NCBI GenBank assembly: GCA_023053685.1
Contig: JALIGW010000002.1
Location: 169,359,930-169,423,929 of the forward strand
Direction: 5' to 3'
From: Diadophis punctatus similis
Lineage: Eukaryota > Chordata > Lepidosauria > Squamata > Dipsadidae
Length of the DNA: 64,000 nucleotides
The notes beneath the pieces were generated by a model, which searched no databases, was not told where the DNA came from, and saw only the letters and a program-made list of their open reading frames with translations. Both the position numbers and the translations under genes were made by a program. How positions within the stretch are numbered: the stretch's first letter is position 1; every line of letters starts with the position of its first letter. Below are positions 41,298 through 53,485 of this stretch, piece after piece.

Positions 41298-43854
41298 TTC
41301 AGGGTCACCTGAATCAGGGTGCAATTAGTTGTAGAATCTTCTTGGAACTTCTTTAAGGGCTGCGTTGTAAACTGGAGATAGGTGGTGTTTTATTCCTCCC
41401 ACTCTAGAAGGGTGTTCAATTCTAACATAGATGGATTCTTTTACCCCTCTTTTTTCCTTTAGAAGAAAAAAAAAGCACCTTTAAGACAACTATGACCTGG
41501 ATGACTGAGAATCTCCATAGATAGTTGTAGAATGCATTCTCTTAGAATGATTTCTAGAATGTTCCTTGGTTTAACAAAACCATATCACCCTGCAAATTAT
41601 TTGGAAATGATAGTGAAATTTCTGGTTCTTTTCATTTCAGAGAGTAAAACCCAGTTCATCTGGAACTGAAATGATCTCAGACATGTATAGAAAATCAGAA
41701 CTGGGAGCTGATCACAAGGGTAGTTCAACCTACTGGACATTTGGATTTATTTTATCTGTAAAATTATCAGCTGCAACGGCACAGCAAATATATATTTTGT
41801 CATTCATTAAAGAATGCTTCATATGTACAGAGATTTACTAACCAGGCTGACAATACGCATACTGACCTTGGCAAGTCAATGATCAAGAACTGTCTGAAAG
41901 AATATACGCAAGATTAGTTAAATAGAGGGTTTTTTTTTCTCTGAAAAAAAAAGATTCAACTACTTGGTAAATTAATATGAATGGAATCCAATATATTAAT
42001 GGCATTATGCTCAGGAATGATTCCTAATACACCCAATAAGTAATTAATTTTAGGAGATATTATATTTTCTAATAGCATGTGAATTAAATCAACTGTTTTA
42101 TGGAAGAGCTCTATAAAAATAGATAAACTCCTCCAGGATTTTGTTTATGTGGACAATATTATTACGACTGCAAAATTATACATGGATGGTAACATACTGA
42201 GGCCAAATTGCTACCCTTTTTAATACAGAATAAATACCAATAGCTTGGAAATTGCTAAATAGCCCATTAATTTCTTCAAGTTATTCATTGTTAGAATAAA
42301 ATATATTCATTCACATATTTGAACCCTGAGTCTATAGGTATTTTGAATGATACTGGAGTTTTAAGACTGATACATTTTTAGTGTTGTTGTGAGCTATATT
42401 AGTTCATCAGTAACACCAGTGGTGTATGGGATAGCAAAGGGCTCTATGTCCTGTTCTGTTCAATATATTTACCGTATATGTTACTTAAATTAAGAGTAGA
42501 AAATAATTATCACATTTGAAGATGACACAAAGATGGGGGTGGTGGAGGAAAATAATTTGGAGAAGTATTTCTCAACTTCACCAACTTTAAGAAGTATGGA
42601 CTTCATTTCCCAGAATTCCCCATACAAGACGAATTTCAGCATAGGCAATTACAAATCTAATATTTGGGTAAGAAAAATCAAATGCATGCGCATAAGAAGG
42701 TCAAGGCAGCAGCGGCAGCAATGACTTTGTAACAACTTGGAATGGGTAATTAAACAAAATAATTAAAAATAAATCGTAGACAAATACATTTACAAGATCA
42801 TAAGTTGAAAAACAGAATTCAGAGTTACTGGAATATTTTTTCCTGACTATTTATATAAACAATAAAATACCTTTCCTATGCCCAAGAATCATCTGCAAAA
42901 ACATGTTAATTATAATGTAATAATTGCAACAACAACAATAAAGTTGATATTGTACCTACAGAACATTGGTGTGAAGGGGAAACATGAACAAGAACTAGAC
43001 ACTAGGGAGTGAATACCATATTTTGTATTGTTATCCGTGCCTGACTTTAACCTTTGAGTCCTGATGTTAAACTGCCCAACTCTTGCCTTGGGAGTATGAA
43101 TCAAATTTCTTTTACAATTTTTAAAAATTAACTGAATGTTACATTTGCATATCTTAAATAAATTAATGTTTTCTCCAGGACAGGAAGATCAACTCCATAG
43201 GAAGACTAAAACTTCAATGAATGAGGGAGGCACCTGAATGTTATCTCATTGCTCTGGACTTTAAAAATGTTTTAGCCATTGTCTTTGTTACAATTCTTGC
43301 ATATTTCTGTCAAGGTGATCTTCCTTACTCTCCACAATTAATCACTTGTCCCAGAGTATAGATTTGTTACTATCATAGCTTAACCCCAATTGAAGCAATA
43401 CAATCTAAATTTCTGAGAGCTGTGTCTGAGGCTAAATAGATCCAATTTTTAACATGCTCTCTGCAAGTGCCCTTATATAATTACAATGTAATTTCAGGAA
43501 AATTTTAACACTGCTTGTCTTTGCAGTTTTAAAGAAAACCATTACTCATGTGAGATGTTAAATGCACTATTTGGTTAGGAGTTATTAGATGAACATGGGT
43601 TTAATATCTCCTGACACTCTTTAAAGTGATGATTATTTTGGAACTAACTTTATCCTACACTTTTCCTCCTTCAAGGTATCTGAAATCTCAATAGATTTGA
43701 ATTTGTACATTTGGTAAGTTTTCATGAACACAAAGCAGAAGAAGTTATCTTGAAAACAATAAAACTATCTCCTACATATCAACATTTGATTCTGTATTCT
43801 TTATTTATTCTATATTTGAAACCTGAAAAAACCCAAAGATAATATTATCTATTT

Positions 43855-44108
43855 TATTTTTATTTATTATTTATTTTGTGAGATTTATATACCGCCTCAC
43901 AGTGCAAGCACTCTCTAAGAGGTTTACACCAGTAAGCAATGTATATTTATATTGCCCCCAACAATCTGGGTCCTCATTTTACCTACCTCGGAAGGATGGA
44001 AGGCTGAGTCAATCTTGAGCCGGTGAGATTTGAACTGCTGACCTGCGGATCAGTGTCAGCTAAAGTGGCCTGCAGTACCTGCCTCTAACCGCTGCGCCAC
44101 CTCGGCTC
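43855..44108 (-). mobile_element. tRNA-derived SINE, (AAATA) tail subfamily
   Basis: On the minus strand it starts GAGCCGAGGTGGCGCAGCGG and shares the GATTGTTGGGGGCAA body with 25928-26153. Its 3' end reads GAGGCGGTATATAAATC and then AAATA repeats instead of ATTGCT. Confidence 0.85.
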
Positions 44109-44434
44109 TTTTTAAATAAAAGAACAAACTAGAGCCTGTGCTTAGTGTTTAATTCTCAATGTGGTTTTGCTAACTAACAGTGTTTTCCCCATTCTAATGC
44201 ATATGGATTACAGTTTTGAATATTTTATTAAGGGAAAGAGATAAAATGAACAATTAATATAATTAGGAATAAATGCAAATACTCCATATTTGGGGACATA
44301 TCTATAAAACCACAGGAGCTGTCAACACTAACGATATAAAGCCTTTTGGAATATGATCCAAGGTTTAGTTTCTTCCAACACTGAGAATTAGGCATTCTGA
44401 ATTATCCATATTGTTTCTGAAGGAACTGTTCCAA

Positions 44435-44672
44435 AGCAATAGCAATAGCACTTAGACTTATATACCGCTTCATAGTGCTTCGCAGCCCTCTCTAAGCAGT
44501 TTACAGTATCAGCATATTGCCCCCAACAATCTGGGTCCTCATTTTACTGACCTCGGAAAGATGGAAGGCTGAGTCAACCTTGACCTGGTCAGGATCAAAC
44601 TGCCAAACTGCTGGCAGTTGGCAGTCGGCAGAAGTAGCCTGCAGTACTGCATTCTAACCATTGTGCCACCAT
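44435..44672 (-). mobile_element. tRNA-derived SINE, (ATTGCT) tail subfamily
   Basis: It has the same body as 25928-26153, with a degraded tRNA-like head (TGGTGGCACAATGG on the minus strand) and an ATTGCT tail. Confidence 0.85.
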
Positions 44673-44809
44673 GACAAGTGCTAAGAACTCTCATCAATGG
44701 TATAGCTAGGCAATTTTAAGTGTGATATTTTTGGTTTAGGATTAATACAGTTTAGTTGGTCGTATATGTTTCTACACAATATAGACCAGACAGTTTGTCA
44801 TATTAATCT

Positions 44810-45061
44810 TGTTTATTTATTTATTTATTAGTGAGATTTATATACCGCCTCACAGTGCAAGCACTCTCTAAGCGGTTTACATCAGTAACCAATGTATATT
44901 TATATTGCCCCCAACAATTTGGGTCCTCATTTTACCTACCTCGGAAGGATGGAAGGCTGAGTCAACCTTGAGCCGGTGAGATTTGAACTGCTGACCTGCG
45001 GATCACAGTCAGCTAAAGTGGCCTGCAGTACTACACTCTACCTGTTGCGCCACCTCGGCTC
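44810..45061 (-). mobile_element. tRNA-derived SINE, (AAATA) tail subfamily
   Basis: It is very close to 43855-44108, including GCTGACCTGCGGATCA on the plus strand. It is the third SINE in the same orientation within 1.2 kb. Confidence 0.85.
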
Positions 45062-45354
45062 ATCTTCAAGTTTGCATTTAAAACTTAATTGGCACCAACA
45101 AGCATACTTTATAATTGAATGTTAGGAATAACCTGACCCAACCTTGTGACTTAAATGGTAGGGTTTTATGCTTCTTCCACTCCTCTTTTTTCCCCTTTAT
45201 ACTTTGCATTAAAAGAGTACATAGAAACCCATAAGAGTACCACTAATCCTGTAAAAGGCAGAGATGGAGGTAGGCAGGGAGATATGCAGGTGGGGGGAAG
45301 TAGTAGACATGCTACAGTCATAAATATGGGTAGGCTGCCAAGTACTGAAATACT

Positions 45355-45478
45355 GATAATGTGACCCCAGAGCCACGGCAATGACTGTAACTCTGAGAAT
45401 TGGTCCTAACTATCATTCATTCAGTGCTGTTGTAACTCTGAACAGTTGTTGAACAACAAGGACTGCCTGCACTATTTC
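45355..45478. mobile_element. fragment of Tigger/mariner-like MITE
   Basis: It contains AATGTGACCCCAGAG, CAGTGCTGTTGTAACT and AAGGACTGCCTGC, degraded forms of the family at 2085-2262. Confidence 0.45.
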
Positions 45479-45789
45479 GTGTCTTTATGATTTGTTGCAA
45501 TAAAGAGATTATCCAACATGGAATTTAAATTGTGTTTAGGTTTTCACAATACAGTTGTTAGTATATGTATATTGTACAAACAAATGAACAAAAAAACTTA
45601 ATGGAACCATAAATATTTAATCTCATCAAAGTTGCTTGTGTTGAGACTGTTATTTTTTCTCTATGAGCTGGAGGACTTGAAGAGTTGTGGTATGTGTAGT
45701 AAAGTACCTATTGTTTTTATCTGGTATGCCCTTTTAGCTAAGGGCAATACAGGAACTCTTTTGCATTAGTATCAGTATCTACCAGAGAT

Positions 45790-46018
45790 CCAGTTTGGTG
45801 CCATGTTTAAGGCATTAGGCTAGAAACCAGGAGATACTGTGTTCTAGTCCCACCTTAGGCATAAACCCAGCTGGCTGACCATGGCCAGGCACTCTCTCTT
45901 AGCCCTAGGAAGAAGGCAATGGCAAGCCACTTTTCAAAAAGTTGTCAAAAATCTGCCAGCACTTGTCCAGACAGTCACCAGGAATCAGGACTGACTTGAA
46001 GTTACAACAATTAGTATA
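45790..46018 (+). mobile_element. Sauria-type SINE (tRNA head, Bov-B-like 3' end)
   Basis: The head resembles tRNA (TTAAGGCATTAGGCTAGAAA, then a B-box-like GTTCTAGTCCC). The 3' part, GCAATGGCAAGCCACTTTTC to CAGGACTGACTTGAAG, is Bov-B LINE-like, as known for Sauria SINEs of squamates. Confidence 0.8.
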
Positions 46019-47715
46019 TTATTAGTACTAATATATAGATAGCATAGTAAACAAGGCCAAAAGATTAGGACATATTTTAGAAAGACTAAAGAGTTGCCAT
46101 CCAGAATGGATAGATAAGACCAAGACGGCTGACTCAGCTTTAAAGCCAACTGAATCATTTTTCTATGTTATTTATATTGACAGATCAATCATTTGCCTTT
46201 AATGTTGTGATTTTTTTTAGGAGGAAAGAAATTGAGGGTGTTTTTCAGCTTACTGCTATTCTAAACGCTAGACTGTCATATATTATGGTGTTCAAAATAG
46301 ATACCTATTACTAGAAAATACTCTGAGGCAATGTGTGAAATTGGATTGAGGAGCCAATGGCAACCATTTTCAAGGAAAATGTGATGATTTATGTCAGCTT
46401 ATTGTAAAATGCAGCAACCAAAGAAAATGATTCCTTGCATTAAGGAGTCTTTTGTTTGCAAACTACCCATTTTCATAGCCGATTATTGTTTTATGAGATT
46501 CTTTACCAAGAAAGAACATTGTGTTAGAAAAGATAAATGGCTTTTCTTTCACTAAACATAATGTTTAAAATACAAACCTCTAGTGTGATATGATCACATA
46601 ATCTGTTGGAGGAAAGGAATGTTACTTTTCTTTCTGACTTTGACTTTGATTAAGCAGGCAGGCAAGCTGGGCAGATTGAATTAAATTCATTTTCTCTAAG
46701 AAAAATACTGTGAGAGACAGTTGAATTCAATTTTACCATTTACTGGTATTTATTGGTTAAACTTGAATTAAGCAAGATTTCCTGTATTTCATTTCACACT
46801 CAGTTTCCAAAATGTTTATATCTTTTCAATATTATACTACAGAATATTTGCAATATATGACTTTTCCTTCTGGCTATGTTATTAGCCTTGGTCAAACAGA
46901 TAGAGGCCACAATGCCCCATCAGAAAAGTCTTCTAAGAAAGACAATGGATGAGATTTGTCGCTCATGATTCAAATATTTTGATATTGATGGAACAACCTT
47001 GGAAATGCATTTATTGTGCCAGTTTCTATGTACAATAGCTAAGATCTGGGAAAAGACCTTAGGATGATACATTTTGTCTTCTAAAATGGTTTTTGTTTAT
47101 GATTTACGACACAATTATGCTCTATGATATGTCTATTCTATTATACTGGCCCTTAATCTTAATAGAAACATGGTTGCTAGACAAATTTTCATTGTTAGGT
47201 AGAAGATATTGGCTAAAACTCAAGATGACAGATAGATATTTCTTCAAGAAAAGCTAACGATGAAATGATTTGTCCTGAGTGTTTTAATGGAAAAGTTATT
47301 AGATTAAAAAAGGTAGCCTGCCAGTCTCACTCATACCCAAATCCACATAAACATCCACATATAAGGAAGAAATAGTGCTGTCTGAGTCCAAGAGCAAATT
47401 GTAAGCTGAAACTGCAGTGACATTGTGAGTTCTAGGCTAACAACGCCTGGGGCTTGTGTCTTATGGTCTATGTATTTCTTCTATCAGAAAGGCTGGCATG
47501 GACACTTAATCAGCCAGCTTTATACTATTTCCAAGATGTGGGGGTGGAAAGGATTACACTAGTCTTTCAACAAAGTTTCAACAAAGAAAGAGAACTACCT
47601 GGACATGTGGTTCATGATACATATTGCATGACTGATGCTTTCATCCTATATGCCATGATTTGGGGAAAAGATACATTGAATTATATGGGACTTCTAAATT
47701 GTCATGTATTGGGCG

Positions 47716-48128
47716 ACACTACAGAAAATCCTTGATTTACTTCTGTAATTGAACCTGGAATTATGGCCGTAAGTCATGCTGGTTGTTAAGTGGGTTACCA
47801 TGTGATCATGCCTGATTTTACAAACTTTTTTGTGGAGGTCATTAAGTGGACATTATGGTTATTAAGCCAACCCATTGTCTGAAATGGGGCCATTCTTTTG
47901 CTGGAAACCAGAAGTAAAAGTCTGTTTTTGGCAAAACATCCATATCATGGTCATGTGACCACAAGATGTTGTGAATGTGGGCTGGTTGCCAAGCATCCAA
48001 AATGTGATCACATGACCACAGGATGTGTGTGGCTGCGAGAACTTCAAACCCAGGTCATAAAAAGCCCTGGGGCGGTTGCTGTAACTTCAGTCACTAAATG
48101 AATGGTGTTAAATTGAGGATTACCTATA
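47716..48128. mobile_element. Tigger/mariner-like MITE, near full length
   Basis: The left end is CAGAAAATCCTTGATTTACT and the right end TAAATTGAGGATTACCTA, a degraded inverted pair of the CAGGTAGTCCTCGACTTAC family. Internal GTGATCACATGACCACAGG pairs with CATGGTCATGTGACCACA as a direct repeat. Confidence 0.6.
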
Positions 48129-48477
48129 TTAGATACCTAGAGCAGGTCAGAAGTCCTCAAATACACTTTATTATTTGTGTATTAGATTCTTTGACAGAAA
48201 AGAATTTCCCTAGAATTATAGTTTACAAATCTAGGGTCCAGAGAATGGCCAGGGTATTTAATTGTTGTTAGTATTTGGCATCCCCCATTGGAGGATCACG
48301 AATATCAGGATACAGAGTGTAAAACATTCTGGTCTGAAAACATGGAGAAGCACCACCAGTCACTGCAGACAATGCTCAACTAAATGAATTGCTATTCTAA
48401 TTAAAATAGTGTCATTTTTATATGAATTGTATTTATTTTGCCTTTTGTAAGGAGGGACCCTAACATACCATCAATTA

Positions 48478-48600
48478 GCAATAGCAATAGCAATAGCACT
48501 TAGACTTATATACCGTTTCATAGTGCTTTACAGCCCTCTCTAAGCGGTTTACAGAGTTCAGCATATTGCCCCCAACAATCTGGGTTCTCATTTCCACAAA
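48478..48600 (-). mobile_element. tRNA-derived SINE, 3' half only
   Basis: It has the (ATTGCT) tail and the body up to GGGTTCTCATTT but lacks the tRNA-like head; on the minus strand it is 5'-truncated. Confidence 0.8.
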
Positions 48601-49149
48601 GGGTTTCTAAAAGGGGCAGTTTTTGGCAGTTTTCCTAAGGTCAATAGCACCGATGCTTTGGATTCTTCTGCCAGTTTTCAATTTATAAATGTAGGGAAAA
48701 AAAGGTGAGATTCAGAACCCTAATGCTCTTTTTAAAAGTATCATGCATTGGAATATATTTAAAACTTACTTTAATAGTCTCATGAATTTTTATGCAAACT
48801 ATCCTGGTCCAGTTAGAGAATCTTATCATCTTGTTTAGCATTTTACTTGGCTATTTAGCTCGCAATCTTTCGTTCCAGAGAAACATCAGAGCCTTTATCC
48901 CATAATTGCTAAAACATAAATTACAAGGGATCCCAGAAGAATTTATCTTGTACTACGAGGCTTTTGTAGGTGAAACAGGTTTTTTCCCCCTTACCCATTA
49001 CACTTTGATCTGTTTCCCCAATAACTTGTTGCCGGAATGTGTTATCACTGAAGTGAAAAAAGGAGAGATGTAGAATATAGTGAAGCACATTAAGAGCTGC
49101 AAGAAGCCACTTTAAGAGGAAATCTCAAGAGGAAACAGAGAAACCCTCC

Positions 49150-49635
49150 ATTCAACATAAGACAAATATCTTCCACAGCCTACAGCATTCTGTTAAAAAG
49201 GATGTCCACTCACTTGATATATTTGCTAGCACTTTGTGGTTGTCTGGGCACACTAAAAGGCAAATGAAGACATTCCTGCTCTTTGAAATGCCTTGTCCCT
49301 GCTCCTCCAGAGTGAGGTTGGCTCCAACCCTCCTGATCTTCTGCAAGAGCTTAAAGATTTGGTTCTGATATTTGGTGTGGGATTTTAATGAGGGGCTTCG
49401 CAATGGGGGTGGTTGATAGATTAATAACAGACCCCACCTCCTCCCTAGCTCATCCTACTTCCCCCCTCTCCATCTTTTAGTTAAGGTTGAGTATTTGTAT
49501 TTTCGTAGTATTTTATCTGTATTGTTCATAGGGTATGTATAGTTTTATCTTTTTAACATTGTAAGCCACCCAGGGTTGCCCTGTGGTAAGATGGGTCGCC
49601 AATAAATAAATTAAATAAATACATAAAATAAATAT
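49150..49635 (+). mobile_element. L2-type LINE 3' end, divergent
   Basis: The last part reads GTAAGCCACCCAGGGTTGCC and GATGGGTCGCCAATAAAT, the 3' terminus of an L2-type LINE in squamates. The upstream part has AGGCAAATGAAGACATTCCT (K-TFL-like codons) with many mutations. It is an older insertion. Confidence 0.65.
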
Positions 49636-50329
49636 TGGTGCAGTAAAATCCTCAATTTAATAACCAGTATTCAGTTTTAAATAACAAATGGAATTTTAAA
49701 AATACCTCAAATGGAAAGCGTGAATTTATGCATGCATAAAGTGTTGAGTGGATATTATACATCATACGAACTCTGCTAAACTGAGGTCCATGAAACTGAG
49801 TGTACATTGTAATGGTTTCCTTTGATAAGAAGATGCCTCAGAGAACTCACTTTCCTTTTCATCTACAAAGCCAAAGCCCTGACTTTGGAAAGTTATTACT
49901 GAAAGTACAGAAACCAAGATTTCACCATACTAGAAATAATCCTGATTTAAATTTAATGTAACCTCTCTGCAGGCTTGCCCAGCATATTCTCTTTTCTAGT
50001 GATCATGTTGTATAATGAGCTCAGTGGGATGTGTGATAAACTGTATAATGAATACTTATACTATTCAAGTACATAGAGCCTATCTGAATGCACAGGTGCA
50101 TGGTAAAACAGGCGAAAGACTAAGAGAAGCTCAAAGTATGATTGATGGGTAAAATACCAAGAATCTGAACATAAATTTCTAGGCTCAAGAACTGGACAAA
50201 GTTGGATGACATAGATCCTGAGAGAGAAGTAAGTTTTGTAAGATCTGACAGGACTTAGCTGGGATTTTCCAGCCAATCAGCTTATTTAGGCAGAGCAGGA
50301 TAAATGTGAGGTATATCTTTCATAGCAGG

Positions 50330-51630
50330 AGAAATATGAGGCATATATTTGATAGATCCTGGAGTACCAGGAAACTACAATAAAAGTGGAAAGGAGCTGA
50401 TGTGGTTCTCATCTTTAAAAAAAAAGGGGGGGGGGACAAATCCAGGAAACTACAGATCAATCAGCCTGACATCAATACCTGGGAAGATCCTGGAAAAAAT
50501 AATCAAGCAACAGAACTGCAAGCACCTAGAAGCATGCAAAGTTATAACTAGAACCCAACACGGGTTTGTCAAAAAGATCATGCCAAACAAATCTTATTTC
50601 ATTCATTGACAAAATGACTAAATTAGTGGACCAATGAAATGCAGTGGACATAATATATTTGGATTTCAGTATGGCATTTGACAAAGTAGACCACAATCTA
50701 CTTCTTGGTAAGCTAAAAAAAATTGGGATAGACAGCATCATCACCAGATAGATTTGTAACTGGTTGACAAATTGCATTCAATGTGTACTTCTTAATGGAA
50801 CTACATTTACATGGAGAGAAATAAGCAGTGGGATACCCTAAGTATCATTTTAAGCCCAATACTTTTCAACATTTTCATAAACGATTTAGATGAGGAAATA
50901 GAACTCATCATATTTGCAGATGATACTAAACTGGCAGGACTAGCCAACACCTCAGAAGATAGGCTCAAAAGATCTCACAGACCTGAACACTGGACCTTAT
51001 CTAACGAAATGAAATTCAGTGTAGAGAAAAGTAAGGTTTTACATTTAGGCAAGAAAAATCAAATGTACAGGTACAGATTAGGTGAAACCTGGCTCAATAT
51101 CAGTAACTGTGAGAGAGATCTTGGAGTCTTAGTGGACAATCTCTTAAATATGAGCCAACTGTGTGTGGCAACAGCCAAAAAAGCCAATGCAATCCTAGAC
51201 TGTATTAACAGAAGTAGGAATCAAGATCACATGAAGTACTATTACCATTTTATAAAGCCTTAGTAAGATCACACATAGAATATTGCATCCAGTTTTGGTC
51301 ACCATATTATAAAAAAGATGTAGAAACTCTGGAAAAAATTCAGAAAAGAGCAACAAAGATTATTAGAGAGTGCTGCAGGCTAAAACATATGAAGAACAGT
51401 TGCAGGAATTGGGTATGTCTAGTATAGTGAAAAGAAGGACTGGGGTGACATGATAGCAGTATTGCAATATTTGAGGGGCTGCCACAAAAAAGAGGGGGTC
51501 AACCTATTTTCCAAAGCACCATAAGGCAAGACAAGAGACAATGGATGGAAACTAATCAAGGAGAGAAGCAACCTAGAACTAAGGAGAAATTTCTTAACCA
51601 TGAGAACCAGTGGAATGGCTTGCCTTGAGA
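50330..51630 (+). mobile_element. CR1 LINE, reverse transcriptase relic
   Basis: The frames read KKKGGGTNPGNYRSISLTSI-PGKILEKII, then HGFVKK, a broken FADDTKLAGLANTSEDRL with the catalytic FADD at about 50917, and DLGVLVDN. Together they cover fingers, palm and thumb of a CR1 reverse transcriptase, with several stops and frameshifts. It ends at about 51630 where a minus-strand CR1 starts. Confidence 0.85.
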
Positions 51631-51752
51631 ACAGAATAGAATAGAATGAGCTGGAAGGGACATTCTAGGCCAGCCCCCTGTTCAAGTTTCTAGACCAACC
51701 CCCTGCTCAAGCAGGAGAACCTATACCATTTCAGATAAGCGACTGTCTAGAC

Positions 51753-52190
51753 CCGTGGTGGCGAACCTATGGCACGCGTGCCACAGGTGGCACGCGGAGC
51801 CATAGCGGAGGGCACGCGAGCGTTGCCCACCAGCAAACCGGAAGTGCGGAAAAACGCACTTCCGGTTTGCCGGTGAGCTGTTTTTTGCACTCTGGAGGCT
51901 TCAGGGAAGCTCCCTGAAGCCCCGGAATGCAAACAACGACGAAATGGACAAACCAGAAGTGCATTTTTCCGCACTTCCGGTTTGTCCGTTTTGTAGTTTT
52001 TTGCATTCCGGGGCTTTAGGGAGCTTCCCTGAACCCTCTGGAGTGCAAAAAACAGCTCACCGGCAAACCGGAAGTGCGTTTTTCCGCACTTCCGGTTTGC
52101 CGGTGGGAATGGGTGTGGGCACGCAAGAGCGCGCTAGCGCGCGCACCCCCTCTTTTTGGCACGTGAACCTAAAAAGGTTCGCCATCACTG
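51753..52190. mobile_element. hAT-type MITE, TGGCGAACC family, in CR1
   Basis: The left end is CCGTGGTGGCGAACC (one change from CAGTGG) and the right end GGTTCGCCATCACTG. The duplication GTCTAGAC is perfect and is itself a near-palindrome. The interior is built of GGAAGTGCG/CGCACTTCC inverted repeats. Confidence 0.9.
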
Positions 52191-52489
52191 GTCTAGACTC
52201 TTCTTAAAAGTGATGGAGCTCCCATGATTTCTAAAGGCAAGCTATTCTACTGGTTAATTGTCCTCACTGTTAGGAAGTTTCTCCTTAATACCAGGTTGCT
52301 TCTCTCTTTGATTAATTTCCAAATATTGTTTCTTGTCCTGCCTTCTGGTGCTTTGGAGAATAGTTTGACCCTCTCTTCTTTGTGGCAGCCCCTCAAATAC
52401 TGGAATACTGCTATCATGTCACCCCTAATTCTTTTTTTCTCTAGACTAGCCAAATCCAAATCCTGCAGCCGTTTTTCATATGTTTTAGT

Positions 52490-52761
52490 CAGGGTGAAAT
52501 TCAAAAAATTTACCTACTGGTTCTGTGGGCGTGGCTTGGTGGGTGTGGCAGGGGAAGGATACTGCAAAATCTCCATTCCCACTCTACTCCAGGGGAAGGA
52601 TACTGCAAAATCCCCATTCCCGGGAGAAAGATATTGCAAAATCTCCATTCCCACCCCACTCTGGGGCAAGCCAGAGGTGGTATTTGCCGGTTCTCAGAAC
52701 TACTCAACATTTCCGCTACCGGTTCTCCAGAACCTGTCAGAACCTGCTGAATTTCACCCTG
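52490..52761. mobile_element. hAT-type MITE, GGTGAAATTCA family, in CR1
   Basis: The ends are CAGGGTGAAATTCA and TGAATTTCACCCTG, an exact inverted repeat. The duplication GTTTTAGT is perfect (52482-52489 and 52762-52769). A 30-40 bp unit with GGATACTGCAAAATC is repeated about three times inside. Confidence 0.92.
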
Positions 52762-53335
52762 GTTTTAGTCTCCAGACCTTTGATCATCTTAGTTGCTCTT
52801 CTCTGAACTTTTTCCAAAGTGTCAACATCTTTTTTGTAGTGTGGTGACCAAAATTGGTTGCAGTATTCCAGGTGTGGTTTTACTAGGATTTTATAAAGAG
52901 TAACTAATACTTCATGTGATCTTGATTCTATGCCTCTGTTTATACAACCCAGGGTTGTTTTCATTTTTTTTGGCTGCTGCTGCACACTGCTAGCTCATAT
53001 TCAAGTGATTATCCACTAAGACTCCAAGGTCCCTCTCACAGTTACTGTTTTTGAGCCAGGTCTCGCCTAATCTGTACTTATACATTTGATTTTTCCTGCC
53101 TAAATGTAACACTTTGCTTTTCTCCACATTGAAATTCATTTTGTTGGATAGGGCCCATTGTTCAAGTTTGTCAATATCTTTTTGGCTCCTGAGCTTGTCT
53201 TCTGGGGTGTTGGCTATTCCTGCCAGTTTAGTGTCATCTGCAAATTTGATGAGTTACCCTTCTATTCCCTCATCTAAGTCATTTATGGGGATATTGAAGG
53301 GGGCCTAAGACGGAGTCTTGTGGTACCCCACTACT

Positions 53336-53485
53336 TACTTCTCTCTGTGTGGATGATCACTGGGGCTTTTAAGAAGAGACTGGAGATCCGCTTGTCTGGA
53401 ATGTTATTGAGTGTCCTGATTGTGTGGGGGGTTGGACTACAAGACCTCCAAGGTCCCTTCCAACTTTGTTATTCTGTTCTGAGGT
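53336..53485 (+). mobile_element. CR1 3' end fragment, plus strand
   Basis: It reads AAGAAGAGACTGGAGATCCG, GGGGTTGGACTACAAGACC and CTCCAAGGTCCCTTCCAA, the CR1 3' UTR in plus orientation. It abuts the 5'-truncated end of the minus-strand CR1. Confidence 0.8.

Larger units (their letters stand above)
51631..53335 (-). mobile_element. CR1 LINE relic, minus strand, with two MITEs inside
   Basis: On the minus strand from 53335 down it reads a thumb region (NRGIESRSHEVLVTLYKILV, KPHLEYCNQFWSPHY, VQRRATKMIKGLETK), then FQYLRGCHKEERVKLFSKAP, then 3' UTR with AATAG repeats at 51635. MITEs at 52490-52761 and 51753-52190 interrupt it. Confidence 0.85.

Noticed and set aside
50811..51263. Reverse-transcriptase-like ORF as a cellular gene
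   Set aside because: It is a broken, truncated CR1 relic with stops and frameshifts; the same holds for 31013-31321, 39341-40123 and 61386-61709.
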